A stretch of 64,000 nucleotides of DNA, taken from NCBI GenBank assembly GCA_964442285.1, contig CAYTZH010000021.1, forward strand, positions 15,692 to 79,691, read 5' to 3'. The notes beneath the pieces are model-generated. The model had not been told where the DNA came from, made no database searches, and saw nothing but the letters and a program-made list of their open reading frames with translations. The translations under genes and the position numbers were made by a program. Below, one piece after another: positions 8,067 through 17,010 of this stretch. Within the stretch, counting starts at the first letter, position 1. Each line of letters begins with the position of its first letter. The DNA is from CAYTZH01 sp964442285. GTDB lineage: Bacteria > Myxococcota_A > UBA9160 > JAFDET01.

Positions 8067-9722
8067 TCAGGGCGGGGGCCCGAGCCAGGAGGCCTCGGCC
8101 GCGACCTCGGCGGAGAAGGTGCGCAGGAAGGCGGCGAGCTGGTCCGACTCCCGATCCGTCAGGTCCAGCGGCTCGAGCTCGCTGCTCGGGTCCGCCGGCG
8201 GCCGCCGGTAGTGGGCGAGGACCGCCTCCAGGTCGGGCAGGCTGCCGTCGTGGAAGTAGGGGGCGGTCGCGGCGACGCCTCGGAGTGTCGGTGTCTTGAA
8301 GGCGCCGGCCAGGTGGGCGGACTCCCGGCGCTCCAGGAAGCGCAGCGCGCGACACGCCGGGGCGGGGGCATCGCTGTAGGCCCCGAGACAGTTGAAGGGG
8401 TCGAGCAGGACCGCCTGCAGGCCGACGAAGCGACCGAGATCGGGCACCCCGCCCAGCCGCGCCGAGGCCACGTGGTGGAAGCCCTGGTTCGTGAAGAGCG
8501 GGCCGTTGTGGCAGCGCAGGCAGCGCGTCCGCTCGCCGTCGAGGAACAGGCGCAGCCCGGCCACCTCGTCGGCATCGAGGATCTCCGCCGCGCCGGCGGG
8601 GTCGCCCTCGAGCAGCCGCGCCGCGTAGGCGTCGAAACGGGTCGGTCCGGGCTGCAGCCGGCGCTCGTAGGCGGCGATGGCCTTGCCGGCGTTGGCGAAG
8701 GCGCGGTTCCAGCGACGCTGCTCCTCGTCGCCGAGCGCCTTCCAGGCCGCCGCGGCCTTCGGGTCTCCGAAGGGCCCGGCGCGCGCCGGGCCCTCCTCGT
8801 CGAGGCCCGGCAGCGCCTCCCCGAACACCGCCTCGTACGCGGCCCGGATCGCGGGGTCGGCCGCCATCTGCCGCACCACCTCGACCCGGGTGAGACCCAT
8901 CTCGTGAGCCGTCTCCAGGGGCGCCAGCGCCTGGGCCCAGAGGCTGTCCCGGCGCCCGTCGGCGAAGAGCCAGGGGCTGTGGCCCGCCCCGACCACCGTC
9001 GGCGCGTTCCGGGGACCGGGACCAAGCCCGACGGACGTGGCCCGCCCGTCGGTGAAGTAGCGGTCGGGCCGGTGGCACGTCGCACAGGAGATCTCGCCGC
9101 TGGCGCTCAGGCGGGGCTCGAAGAAGAGGCGCTGGCCCAGGCGCGCCGCGCGCTCGTCGTCGGCGACCCGGTTCGAGGGGTCGGGCGCCGGGGCAGGCAG
9201 CGAGGCCAGGCTCAGAGAGCGGAGCAGCGCCTGCTCGGCCGCGCCGAGCGCGCCTTCGACCGCGGCGGCGCCGGGAACCCGCACCCGGAACAGGGCCACG
9301 TCGGGGCCCGACGGCCCGACGACCTCGACCCGGACGCGCCAGAGACCGCCCATCTGGAAGCGGACGCCCTCGATCCGCCAGCGACCCGGAGCCACGGCCC
9401 CGGTGACCCGGGGCGCGGTGTCGAAGCCGTGGTCGTGGTGAGGCATCCCGCCGTCGAAGGCGAGGCGCTTGGGGCTGAAGACGACCCCGTCGGCGGTCTC
9501 GAGGGAGACCTCCCAGGCGTGCAGGGAGCCGAGGGGCGGCGCGTCGGCACCCGACGCCAGCGCCAGGGACACCCGGTAGTGACCCTCGGCGGTGATCGCC
9601 GTGCCCGGGGCCGGCGTGGTGGCGGAGAACCCCTCGGGCAGCGCCGGGGTACCCGCCGGCTCCGTCGGTCCGCACCCGAGCACCCCGCCGACGAGGAGCG
9701 CCAGGACGAGATGGACGCTCAA
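8067..9722 (-). CDS. Di-heme cytochrome c peroxidase / MauG-family lipoprotein
   Basis: 551 residues, start TTG at 9722 overlapping the upstream monooxygenase stop (TTGA). The first residues form a lipoprotein signal ending VLGC, so the protein should be anchored to a membrane from the periplasmic side. Residues about 30-150 resemble a YtkA-like beta domain (GRWRIEGVRFQMGGLW). The rest is the di-heme peroxidase fold with heme sites CATCH and CLRCH and the family motif TPTLRGVAATAPYFHDGS. The substrate may be H2O2 or a protein partner. It lies directly upstream, on the same strand, of the giant oxidase gene that ends in the same kind of domain, so the two may be expressed and act together. Confidence 0.85.
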   Translation of the reverse strand: MSVHLVLALLVGGVLGCGPTEPAGTPALPEGFSATTPAPGTAITAEGHYRVSLALASGADAPPLGSLHAWEVSLETADGVVFSPKRLAFDGGMPHHDHGFDTAPRVTGAVAPGRWRIEGVRFQMGGLWRVRVEVVGPSGPDVALFRVRVPGAAAVEGALGAAEQALLRSLSLASLPAPAPDPSNRVADDERAARLGQRLFFEPRLSASGEISCATCHRPDRYFTDGRATSVGLGPGPRNAPTVVGAGHSPWLFADGRRDSLWAQALAPLETAHEMGLTRVEVVRQMAADPAIRAAYEAVFGEALPGLDEEGPARAGPFGDPKAAAAWKALGDEEQRRWNRAFANAGKAIAAYERRLQPGPTRFDAYAARLLEGDPAGAAEILDADEVAGLRLFLDGERTRCLRCHNGPLFTNQGFHHVASARLGGVPDLGRFVGLQAVLLDPFNCLGAYSDAPAPACRALRFLERRESAHLAGAFKTPTLRGVAATAPYFHDGSLPDLEAVLAHYRRPPADPSSELEPLDLTDRESDQLAAFLRTFSAEVAAEASWLGPPP

Positions 9723-11173
9723 CGCAGCTCGAAGTCCTGCAGCCGCGGCGTCGACATCTCCTCGATGAAGCGGTCGTAGGTCCAGGGCCACGCCGTCGGC
9801 AGGCCGTCGGCGCCGATGTACCAGCTCTTGCAGCCGCTGGCCCAGATGGTCCGCTTGGCGGCTTCCTTGCGCTCCGCGTTGAAGCGCGCCATGGCCTCGT
9901 GGGTGGGGGCGACCTCCCGGCAGGCGCCCGAGCGCACCCGCTCCACGAGCTGGAGCAGGTAGGCCACCTCGCGCTCGGCCACGTCGATGAGGGAGAAGTT
10001 GCCCACCGGCCCGTTGGGCCCGTTCAGCAGGAACAGGTTCGGGAAGTCGGGCACCGCGAGGGCCAGGTAGGCGAAGGGACCGTCCTTCCAGACATCGTCC
10101 AGATCGACGCCGTCGCGGCCGACGACCGACATGGGTCGCACGAAGCGGTCCACCCGGAACCCGGTGGCGAGCACGAGCACGTCGAGCGCATGGAGCGCGC
10201 CGTCCCGGGTGTGCACGCCGCGGGGCTCGACCCGCGCGATCCCCTCGGTAACGAGCCGGGCGTTCGGTCGCTGGATGGCGTCGTAGAAGTCCTCGGACAG
10301 GATCAGCCGCTTGCACGTCGCCCGGTAGTCGGGCCGGAGCTTCTCCCGGAGCTCGGGGTCGCGCACGTTGTTCTCGAGGTTGGCCTCGCAGGCCACCTGG
10401 ATGGCGCGGAGCACGGGCGAGCTGGCATCCACCAGCACGTTGGCGAAGCCCTCGGTGAAGCTGCGCGCCACCTCGCGGCGGATCGTCGCCATGACCTCGG
10501 GATGGGCGCGGAACTCCGCCTTCTCCGACTCGCTGTAGGGCGGGTTCTCCATGGGGGTGATCCACTGGGGCGTGCGCTGGAAGAGCACCAGCTCCGCCAC
10601 GCGGTCCGCCAGGGCCCCGACGATCTGGATCGCCGACGAGCCCGTGCCGATGACGCCCACGCGGCGGCCGTCCAGGGCCACGTCGTGGTCCCAGCGCGCG
10701 CTGTGGAAGGCGGCTCCCTCGAACGTGTCCAGGCCCTCGATGTCGGGCAGCGCCGGATGGTGGAGAACGCCCGTGGCGGCGATCACGAAGTCCGCCGCGT
10801 CCCGGCTCCCGTCCGAGAGCCCGAGCTGCCAGCGGCCCGCGCGCCAGGCGCAGCGGACGACCTCCCGCCCGAAGCGGATCCGCTCCTCGACGCCGTGGCG
10901 GCGCGCCACGTCCTCGAAGTACGCCAGGATCTCGCCCCCCGGCGAGAAGCGGTGGCTCCAGTCGGGGTTGGGCTCGAACGAGTAGCTGTAGAAGTGCGAG
11001 GGGACGTCGCAGGCGATCCCGGGATAGGTGTTCTCCCGCCAGGTGCCGCCGAGCCGATCGGCCTTCTCGTAGACGACCACGTCGTCGAAGCCGGCCTCGC
11101 GGAGCTTGATGGCGCCCAGGATGCCGGACATGCCGGCGCCGATGACGACGAAGCGCGGGGCGGAGCCCGACAT
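9719..11173 (-). CDS. Flavin-containing Baeyer-Villiger-type monooxygenase
   Basis: 484 residues. The FAD-binding GxGxxG is VIGAGMSG (residues 10-17), and the Baeyer-Villiger fingerprint FxGxxxHxxxW[PD] is present as FEGAAFHSARWD (151-162). The second, NADPH-binding GxGxxS is VIGTGSSA (174-181). The late motif GWATGF-type equals LATGFRVDRF. The family inserts one oxygen next to a ketone, or oxidises S/N atoms, in the cytoplasm. ATG 11173 is preferred; the open frame upstream is antisense to the acyl-CoA synthetase gene. The neighbours (acyl-CoA synthetase, hydrolases) fit a pathway where a ketone becomes an ester, is hydrolysed and the acid activated. Exact substrate unknown. Confidence 0.88.
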   Translation of the reverse strand: MSGSAPRFVVIGAGMSGILGAIKLREAGFDDVVVYEKADRLGGTWRENTYPGIACDVPSHFYSYSFEPNPDWSHRFSPGGEILAYFEDVARRHGVEERIRFGREVVRCAWRAGRWQLGLSDGSRDAADFVIAATGVLHHPALPDIEGLDTFEGAAFHSARWDHDVALDGRRVGVIGTGSSAIQIVGALADRVAELVLFQRTPQWITPMENPPYSESEKAEFRAHPEVMATIRREVARSFTEGFANVLVDASSPVLRAIQVACEANLENNVRDPELREKLRPDYRATCKRLILSEDFYDAIQRPNARLVTEGIARVEPRGVHTRDGALHALDVLVLATGFRVDRFVRPMSVVGRDGVDLDDVWKDGPFAYLALAVPDFPNLFLLNGPNGPVGNFSLIDVAEREVAYLLQLVERVRSGACREVAPTHEAMARFNAERKEAAKRTIWASGCKSWYIGADGLPTAWPWTYDRFIEEMSTPRLQDFELR

Positions 11174-11323
11174 CACGGACGGAAGGTAGCGGAATCCCCG
11201 CCTGGGTCTTCCCGCGGGGGCGCCGCGCCCGGGACGAGGGGCCGGGACGCCGCGACCAGGACCGGCGGGCAGGCTCGACGGCGGGCTTGCTCCGGGGCGG
11301 GCGTTCGTAGAAGCTGGGCCGCC

Positions 11324-12946
11324 ATGGAGGGGATTCCCTGGAGCGGGCTCGACCTCGCCGACCCGGACGAACGCCTGCTGGGTCGGGTGCTTCGTCGCCA
11401 GGCGGAGCGCCGGCCCGACGCGCCCTTCCTGCTCGCCGACCGCGACGTCTACTCGTTCGGCGCGGTGAACCACCGGGCCAACGCCGGCGCCGCCGGCCTG
11501 CGGCGCCTGGGCGTCGGGCGCGGCGACACCGTGGCGCTGCTGCTGGAGAGCACGCCCGACTGCGTCCTCGTCGCCCTGGCGGCGAACAAGCTCGGGGCGA
11601 TCTGGGTGCCGACCAACACCGACTACAAGGGCCGCTGGCTGCGGGAGGCCCTGGAGGACAGCCGCGCCCGCGTGCTCGTCACCGAGGCCTCGCTGCTGGG
11701 TCGGCTGGCGGCGCTCGGCCCCCTGCCCTTCGAGCACGTGGTGGTCCGCGGCGACCCGGGCGGGGCGCCGTCGGCCGCGAGCAGCCTGTCCCTGGCAGCC
11801 CTCTTCGCCGAGCCGGGCCCCGAGCCCGACGACGCCGCGCTCCACTACGGCGACACCGCCGCGGTCCTGTGGACCTCGGGCACCACGGGTCGCGCCAAGG
11901 GCGTCATGCAGAGCCACAACGTGTGGCTGCAGGCGGCGGTGAACGGCGCCCTCACCTCGGGCATGCGGGAGGGCGACGTCCTCTACAACTGCCTGCCCAC
12001 GTACCAGTCGGCGGCCTGGGTCGCGAACGTCTTCCGCGCCCTGGTGAGCGGCGCGCCCTGTGCCATGGACCCGCGCTTCTCCGCCGGCGAGTTCTGGGAC
12101 CGCTGCCGACACTACGGAGCGACGAACACCTTCACCCTCGGCGCCATGCACGTCTTCCTCTGGCAGGCGCCGGAGCGCGACGACGACGCCGACAACCCCG
12201 TCCGCATCGCCTCGGCGATCCCCATGCCGCCGGCGCTCGAGGAGCCCTTCAAGAAGCGCTTCGGCATCGAGGCCATCGTGCAGGGCTACGGCCAGAGCGA
12301 GGCCATGGCCCTCTTCTCCCGGGGCGTGGGCCGGCGCTGGAAGCCCCACAGCCTGGGGGAGCCCCAGCCCGGCGTGGCGCTGGCCCTGCTCGACGCCGAG
12401 GATCGCCCGGTGCCGACCGGCGAGGCCGGGGAGCTCTGCGTCCGCCCCAGCGAGCCCTTCGCGCTCTTCAACGGCTACTTCGGGAACCCCGAGGCCACCC
12501 TGCGGGCCTTCCGGAACCTCTGGTACCACACCGGCGACCTGGTCCGACGCGACGAGGACGGCGACTGGTTCTTCGTGGACCGCAAGGCCGACTACATCCG
12601 CTACAAGGGCCGCAACCTGTCCTCGTTCGCGATCGAGGCGGCGGTCTCCGCGCATCCCGACGTGGTCGAGGTCGCGGCCCATGGCGTGGCCGCGGCGGAG
12701 CTCGAGAGCGAGGCCGAGCTGAAGGTGGCGGTGGTGCGCCGCCCGGGCGCCGCGCTGTCGGCCGAGGCCCTCGCCCGCTTCGTCAACGAGACCGCGCCCT
12801 ACTTCTTCGTGCCCCGCTACATCGAGTTCCTGGACGAGCTGCCCCACACGCCCACGGGACGCGTCCAGAAGTACAGGCTGCGCGAGCGGGGGATCACGCC
12901 CGGGACCTGGGACGCCGTCGCCGCCGGCTTCGAGGTGGAGCGCTGA
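11324..12946 (+). CDS. AMP-forming acyl-CoA synthetase / ligase (ANL superfamily)
   Basis: 540 residues. The P-loop-like motif is WTSGTTGRAKGV. The A5-like GYGQSEA motif precedes the WYHTGDL motif and the DRKADYIRYKGRNLS hinge region, and the C-terminal catalytic Lys lies in PTGRVQKYRLR. This set identifies an ATP-dependent carboxylate-CoA ligase, closest to the crotonobetaine/carnitine- and CaiC-like branch in layout. Start ATG 11324 sits 150 bp from the divergent monooxygenase gene, so both may share a control region. The role is activation of an organic acid for beta-oxidation-like breakdown. The acid is not predictable from sequence alone. Confidence 0.88.
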   Translation: MEGIPWSGLDLADPDERLLGRVLRRQAERRPDAPFLLADRDVYSFGAVNHRANAGAAGLRRLGVGRGDTVALLLESTPDCVLVALAANKLGAIWVPTNTDYKGRWLREALEDSRARVLVTEASLLGRLAALGPLPFEHVVVRGDPGGAPSAASSLSLAALFAEPGPEPDDAALHYGDTAAVLWTSGTTGRAKGVMQSHNVWLQAAVNGALTSGMREGDVLYNCLPTYQSAAWVANVFRALVSGAPCAMDPRFSAGEFWDRCRHYGATNTFTLGAMHVFLWQAPERDDDADNPVRIASAIPMPPALEEPFKKRFGIEAIVQGYGQSEAMALFSRGVGRRWKPHSLGEPQPGVALALLDAEDRPVPTGEAGELCVRPSEPFALFNGYFGNPEATLRAFRNLWYHTGDLVRRDEDGDWFFVDRKADYIRYKGRNLSSFAIEAAVSAHPDVVEVAAHGVAAAELESEAELKVAVVRRPGAALSAEALARFVNETAPYFFVPRYIEFLDELPHTPTGRVQKYRLRERGITPGTWDAVAAGFEVER

Positions 12947-12956
12947 GCCGGCCGGG

Positions 12957-13739
12957 CTAGGCCGCCATCTGCGAGTAGCGGTCCAGCAGGGCCTGGACGC
13001 CGTCGGGCAGCGGGATCTTCGCCGGATCGTAGAAGGGGCTCCAGGTGCGGAGGTAGTTGCGCCGGATGCTGCGCCTCTCCGGCGAGGGCTGGCGGACGGG
13101 CTTGCGCCCCAGCGCCCGGGCCATGCAGGCGGCGAAGCGGCGGATGGTGGACAGGTAGTGCCACTGGGCCCAGGTGCCGCGCAGGATGCGGTAGGGGTAG
13201 CTCCCCACCAGGTGCCGGTAGACGCCGAAGGCCACGCTGCGGTGCTCGATCTCCTCGGCCATGTGCCAGGCCCAGATCTCGCCGCCGGGCAGGTTGCCCT
13301 CGAAGCGACCGTGCTCGGCCGCCGCCAGCGCGGCGGCGCAGGTCATGGCCTCGAAGCCCTCCGCGTAGGCGAGATTGAAGCGCAGGGGCTCCTCGCGGGA
13401 GAAGCGCTGGTAGTCCGCCTCGAGGGCCGCCTCGATCCCGCGCAGGGTGTCGGCGGTGGCGGCGTCGAAGCCCTCCCGGATCCGCTCGTTGAGCAGGGCG
13501 TGGTTGCGGAAGTGGTGGCCCTCCTGCTGGAAGAAGCGGCGCGCGTCCTCGGCCAGCTGGGGATCGGTGATCTGCTTGAGGGCGACCTTCATGGTGCGGA
13601 TCAGGTACGGCTCGAGGGAGGGCATGGTCATCGAGAGCGCGAGCATCCCCAGGAAGAACTCGAGCTCCTCGTCGGGCACGCCGAAGTCGATCGGCTCGTC
13701 GAACGGGAAGCGGATCTTCCGCACCGTGATGTCCGCCAT
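12957..13739 (-). CDS. Predicted metal-dependent hydrolase (PF10118-type)
   Basis: 260 residues, all helical in appearance. The histidine/glutamate motifs EGHHFRNH (near residue 80) and WHMAEEIEHRSVAFGVY (near 160) match the PF10118 metal-dependent hydrolase family, whose layout resembles ferritin-like di-metal proteins. No signal peptide. The activity of the family has not been firmly established. The gene is convergent with the acyl-CoA synthetase (10-bp gap) and divergent from the epoxide-hydrolase-like gene (65-bp gap). The start at 13739 fits the conserved N-terminal motif ITVRKIRFPFDEPID. Family members often lie among lipid or steroid catabolism genes, as here. Confidence 0.78.
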   Translation of the reverse strand: MADITVRKIRFPFDEPIDFGVPDEELEFFLGMLALSMTMPSLEPYLIRTMKVALKQITDPQLAEDARRFFQQEGHHFRNHALLNERIREGFDAATADTLRGIEAALEADYQRFSREEPLRFNLAYAEGFEAMTCAAALAAAEHGRFEGNLPGGEIWAWHMAEEIEHRSVAFGVYRHLVGSYPYRILRGTWAQWHYLSTIRRFAACMARALGRKPVRQPSPERRSIRRNYLRTWSPFYDPAKIPLPDGVQALLDRYSQMAA

Positions 13740-13804
13740 GGGGGAACGGTAGGCGCGGAGGCCGCAGTGGACAACGGGGCCGGGCCTGCCCGAGACTCCC
13801 GGCG

Positions 13805-14695
13805 ATGTCCGACGCGCCGCAGATGCTCTCCCTCCACACCGGGGGCCTCGCGTTCCCGGCGCTCGCCCGGGGCGAGGGGCCCGTGGTGCTCTGCCTCCAC
13901 GGGTTCCCGGACTGCTCGCGCTCCTTCCGCCACCAGCTGCCGGCCCTCGCCGCCGCCGGCTTCCGCGTCGTGGCGCCGGCGCTGCGCGGCTACGCGCCGT
14001 CGGCCCAGCCCGCCGACGGCGACTACCACATCGTGCGCATGGCGGAGGACGTGGTGGGCTGGATCGACGATCTCGGCGAGGCGCGCGTCCACCTGGTGGG
14101 ACACGACTGGGGTGCGGTGATCGCCTACGCCGCCGCCGCCCTGGCACCGGAGCGCTTGCTCTCCCTGGCCACCCTGGCCATCCCCCACCCGGGCCGCCTG
14201 CAGCGGGAGGGGCTCCGCAAGCTCCCGAGCCAGGTCCGGAAGTCCTGGTACATGCTGTTCTTCCAGCTGCGCGGACTGGCCGACCTGGCGGTGCAGGCGC
14301 GCGACTGGGCCCTGGTGGAGAAGCTCTGGCGCGACTGGTCGCCGGGCTGGTCGCCGCCGCCGGAGGAGCTGGCCGCGGTGAAGGCCACCCTGGCGCTACC
14401 GGGCGTGAGGCGCGCCGCCCTCGGCTACTACCGGGCGATGTTCGACCTCTGGTCGACCGCCGCCCGACAGACCGCCGCGCTCTTCGAGGCGCCCATCCGG
14501 GTGTCGACCCTCGCGCTCACCGGGGCCCTGGACGGCTGCATGGACACCCGCCTCCACGACCTGGCCATGAAGGCCGCGGACTTCCCCGCCGGCCTCCAGG
14601 TAGTGCGGGTGGAGGGCGCCGGCCATTTCCTCCACCAGGAGAAGCCCGACGTCGTGAACGACCTGCTGCTGGAGGCGATCAGGCGGGCAGCGTGA
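13805..14695 (+). CDS. Alpha/beta hydrolase, epoxide-hydrolase-like
   Basis: 296 residues. The oxyanion motif HGFPDCSRSF and the nucleophile elbow GHDWGA place an Asp, not Ser, at the elbow, as in epoxide hydrolases and haloalkane dehalogenases. The closing His is in GAGHFLHQE and an acid lies in LTGALDGC. A helical cap (about residues 130-210, rich in Trp and Tyr) sits between. The epoxide-hydrolase subgroup is favoured by HGFPD and the cap Tyr residues. It would hydrolyse an epoxide made by the neighbouring oxygenases. The 3' end overlaps the convergent MaoC gene by 17 bp. Confidence 0.82.
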   Translation: MSDAPQMLSLHTGGLAFPALARGEGPVVLCLHGFPDCSRSFRHQLPALAAAGFRVVAPALRGYAPSAQPADGDYHIVRMAEDVVGWIDDLGEARVHLVGHDWGAVIAYAAAALAPERLLSLATLAIPHPGRLQREGLRKLPSQVRKSWYMLFFQLRGLADLAVQARDWALVEKLWRDWSPGWSPPPEELAAVKATLALPGVRRAALGYYRAMFDLWSTAARQTAALFEAPIRVSTLALTGALDGCMDTRLHDLAMKAADFPAGLQVVRVEGAGHFLHQEKPDVVNDLLLEAIRRAA

Positions 14696-15110
14696 GCTCG
14701 ACGGTGCCGGTGGCGTGATCGCCGAGGTCGGTCGCCGCGCGGACGGCGACCTCGATCACGCACTCGTCGCCCTCCCGGCTGGCGCGGGCGACCTCGCCGG
14801 TGAAGCGCAAGGGCTTGCCGGGTACCGACGGCGCGCCGAGGCGGATCTTGATGTTGCGCAGCCGCGCCTCGGGCCCCGCCCAGTCGGTGACGAAGCGCGC
14901 CACGTAGCCGTTCGTCGTCAGGATGTTCATGAACAGGTCCGGCGCACCCTGCGCCCGGGCGAACTCCGCATCGTGGTGTGCGGGCATGAAGTCCCGGGAG
15001 GCGATGGCGCCGGCCACGATCACCGTCGAGGTCACGGCGAGCTCGAAGGGCGGAAGCGCGTCGCCGACGGCGATCTCGGTGCCGGGGCGCGAGGTCGGGG
15101 CGGCGGTCAC
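14679..15110 (-). CDS. MaoC-like hotdog-fold hydratase (ChsH1-like)
   Basis: 143 residues from GTG 15110, which has GGAGGT five bases upstream. The motif DFMPAHHDAEFARAQGAPDLFMN is the hydratase-2 motif carrying the catalytic Asp and His of MaoC enoyl-CoA hydratases. It follows a larger MaoC-type partner gene with 19 bp between that gene's stop and this start. Paired short and long MaoC proteins form heterodimers or heterotetramers that hydrate bulky enoyl-CoA, as ChsH1/ChsH2 do for steroid side chains. The start region is duplicated in a 23-bp direct repeat. Substrate assignment to a steroid-like CoA ester is an inference from context. Confidence 0.82.
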   Translation of the reverse strand: MTAAPTSRPGTEIAVGDALPPFELAVTSTVIVAGAIASRDFMPAHHDAEFARAQGAPDLFMNILTTNGYVARFVTDWAGPEARLRNIKIRLGAPSVPGKPLRFTGEVARASREGDECVIEVAVRAATDLGDHATGTVELTLPA

Positions 15111-15145
15111 GTCGCACCTCCGGCGGCGGTCACCTCGCACCTCCG
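15101..15145. repeat. 23-bp direct repeat duplicating a ribosome-binding site and start region
   Basis: Two copies of a 22-base word with period 23 (15101-15122 and 15124-15145) differ at one base. On the minus strand each copy reads CGGAGGTGCGA then GTGACCGCCG. The downstream copy holds the ribosome site and GTG start of the short MaoC gene; the upstream copy holds the stop of the long MaoC gene. It looks like a local tandem duplication that set the spacing between two coupled genes. Confidence 0.8.
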
Positions 15146-15735
15146 AGCCGACTCGGGTCGAGGGTCGAGGGGTCGAACTTGAGGATCCGGAAGAGCTGGC
15201 GCCCGACCACCTCGTCGTTCTGGTCGTAGTAGGTCGTCACCCAGGTGAGGAAGTAGCCCTCGCCCAGGGCGGTGCGCTTGCGGGGCGAGATCGACTCCAC
15301 CTCGCTCTCGATGTGCAGCTGGTCGCCGGGGCGCAGGTAGCGGACGAACTCGAGCTCGGAGTTGGTGGCCAGGGTGCCCACGTAGCCGGCCTCGTCCAGG
15401 ACCGGGATGGGATTGTCCTGCGACATCTCCCCCGGCGCGCCGCCGCGCTCGGCGATGCCCTCGATCCGGGGCCGGGCCATGGTCCAGGTCTGGAGCATGG
15501 CCGGGGGCGCCACGAGCGCGCCGAAGCGGCTGTCCGCGGCAGCCTGCTCGTCGAGGTAGACCGGGTTGCGGTCGTCCAGCGCGTCGACCCAGTGCCGGAT
15601 CATGGGCACGTTCACGGGATCCGGCGCCTGGGAGGGCGGCCCCATCGCCGTGCCTACGTACTTCTCGAGCCGCGCGTGCAGTGCGTCCGCTTCCTCTTCA
15701 CCCCCGCGCCGCGCTTCCCTTTCGCTGTCCGTCAT
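15130..15735 (-). CDS. MaoC / FAS1-type dehydratase-domain protein (ChsH2 N-domain-like)
   Basis: 201 residues. The N-terminal helix is followed by a hotdog domain of the FAS1_DH_region/MaoC_N type: VNVPMIRHWVDALDDRNPVY and the later FVRYLRPGDQLHIESEV motif. It is the typical non-catalytic or lid-forming partner of a short MaoC hydratase, encoded directly downstream. In actinobacterial ChsH2 such a domain is fused to a C-terminal DUF35 domain. Here the DUF35 part is a separate gene on the other side of the divergent promoter. The start is ATG 15735, 51 bp from the divergent thiolase start. Confidence 0.8.
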   Translation of the reverse strand: MTDSEREARRGGEEEADALHARLEKYVGTAMGPPSQAPDPVNVPMIRHWVDALDDRNPVYLDEQAAADSRFGALVAPPAMLQTWTMARPRIEGIAERGGAPGEMSQDNPIPVLDEAGYVGTLATNSELEFVRYLRPGDQLHIESEVESISPRKRTALGEGYFLTWVTTYYDQNDEVVGRQLFRILKFDPSTLDPSRLGGAR

Positions 15736-15786
15736 GGGGCGGGAAGTTGCCAGAGACGGCCGCGATGCTCAATAATCCGGCCCACC

Positions 15787-17010
15787 ATGCGTGGACGACG
15801 TGCCCACATCGTCGGTGTCGGCGAGACCCGGTACGCGCGCTGGGGCCGGATCGGCGAGGAGACGGAGCACGCCCTGGCCTGCCAGGCGATCCTGCGCGCC
15901 GTCGAGGACGCGGGCCTCTCCATGGGCGACGTGGACGGCCTGGCCTCCTTCGCCGAGGACCGCAACGAGGCGGTCTTCCTCGCCGCCCAGCTCGGCCTCC
16001 CCCGCCTGCGCTTCGCCAACATGGTCTGGCAGCCCGGCGGCGGCGGGGGCTGCGCCGCCGTCGGCAACGCCTCCATGGCCGTCGAGACGGGCCAGGCCGA
16101 GGTGGTGGTGGTCTTCCGCTCCCTGTGTCAGGGACAGTTCTTCCGCTTCGGGACCGCGGGCATGGACACGGAGGCGCCGCAGGATCCGAAGCCCCCGACG
16201 CTGCAGCAGGCCACCTCCATGACCATGGCCTCCCTCGGCATGGCCATGCCCTACGGCCTGCTCATGGCGGCCGCCGGCTACGCCCTGCCCACGCGGCGCC
16301 ACATGCACCTCTACGGCACCACCAGCGAGCAGCTGGGCACGATCGCCGTGACCTTCCGGGAGCACGCCAGCCGCAACCCGCGGGCGGTCATGGGCGGCAA
16401 GCCCATGACCCTGGCCGACCATCAGGCGTCGCCCATGATCGCCGACCCCCACCGCCTCTTCGACTGCTGCCTCGAGAGCGACGGCGCCTGCGCGGTGGTG
16501 GTCACCACCGCCGAGCGCGCCCGCGACCTGGCCAGGCGTCCGGTCGAGCTCCTCGCCAGCGAGCAGGGCGCCCCCCGCGGCTACGCCTTCGGCACCTTCA
16601 CCAACGCCAACATCGCCGACGAGATCTACGCCACCGGCGGCTGCGAGGAGATGGCCGGCCGGCTCTGGGGCAAGGCGGGGCTCGGCCCCGGCGACGTGGA
16701 CGTGGCCCAGATCTACGACCACTTCACCGGCTGCGTGCTCATGCAGCTCGAAGACTTCGGTTTCTGCGAGCGGGGCGAGGGCGGGCCGTTCGTGGAGAGC
16801 GGGGCCCTGGCCTGGAAGGACGGGCGCCTCCCCACCAACACCCACGGCGGGAGTCTCTCGGAGGCCTACATCCACGGCCTCAACCACGTGGTGGAGGGCG
16901 TGCGCGTCCTGCGGGGCGAGTCCACCAGCCCCGTCGAGGGCGCCGAGGTGTGCCTCGTGACCAGCGGCGCCTGCGTGCCGTCGAGCGCGCTGCTCCTGGG
17001 GGGACGCTAG
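15787..17010 (+). CDS. Thiolase-fold SCP-x/Ltp2-like protein (lipid-transfer / acetyl-CoA acetyltransferase family)
   Basis: 407 residues. The N-terminus IVGVGETRYARWG, the middle motif GGGGGCAAVGNASMAV, YDHFTGCVLMQLEDFGFC and the C-terminal NTHGGSLSEAYIHG are the pattern of the SCP-2 thiolase / Ltp2-like branch. A Cys stands near the usual thiolase nucleophile, so thiolytic activity is possible. The Ltp2 branch instead performs retro-aldol cleavage of steroid side chains with a DUF35 partner. A DUF35 gene starts at the very next base, which favours a two-subunit complex. Cytoplasmic. Which of the two reactions it catalyses is not settled by sequence alone. Confidence 0.85.
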   Translation: MRGRRAHIVGVGETRYARWGRIGEETEHALACQAILRAVEDAGLSMGDVDGLASFAEDRNEAVFLAAQLGLPRLRFANMVWQPGGGGGCAAVGNASMAVETGQAEVVVVFRSLCQGQFFRFGTAGMDTEAPQDPKPPTLQQATSMTMASLGMAMPYGLLMAAAGYALPTRRHMHLYGTTSEQLGTIAVTFREHASRNPRAVMGGKPMTLADHQASPMIADPHRLFDCCLESDGACAVVVTTAERARDLARRPVELLASEQGAPRGYAFGTFTNANIADEIYATGGCEEMAGRLWGKAGLGPGDVDVAQIYDHFTGCVLMQLEDFGFCERGEGGPFVESGALAWKDGRLPTNTHGGSLSEAYIHGLNHVVEGVRVLRGESTSPVEGAEVCLVTSGACVPSSALLLGGR

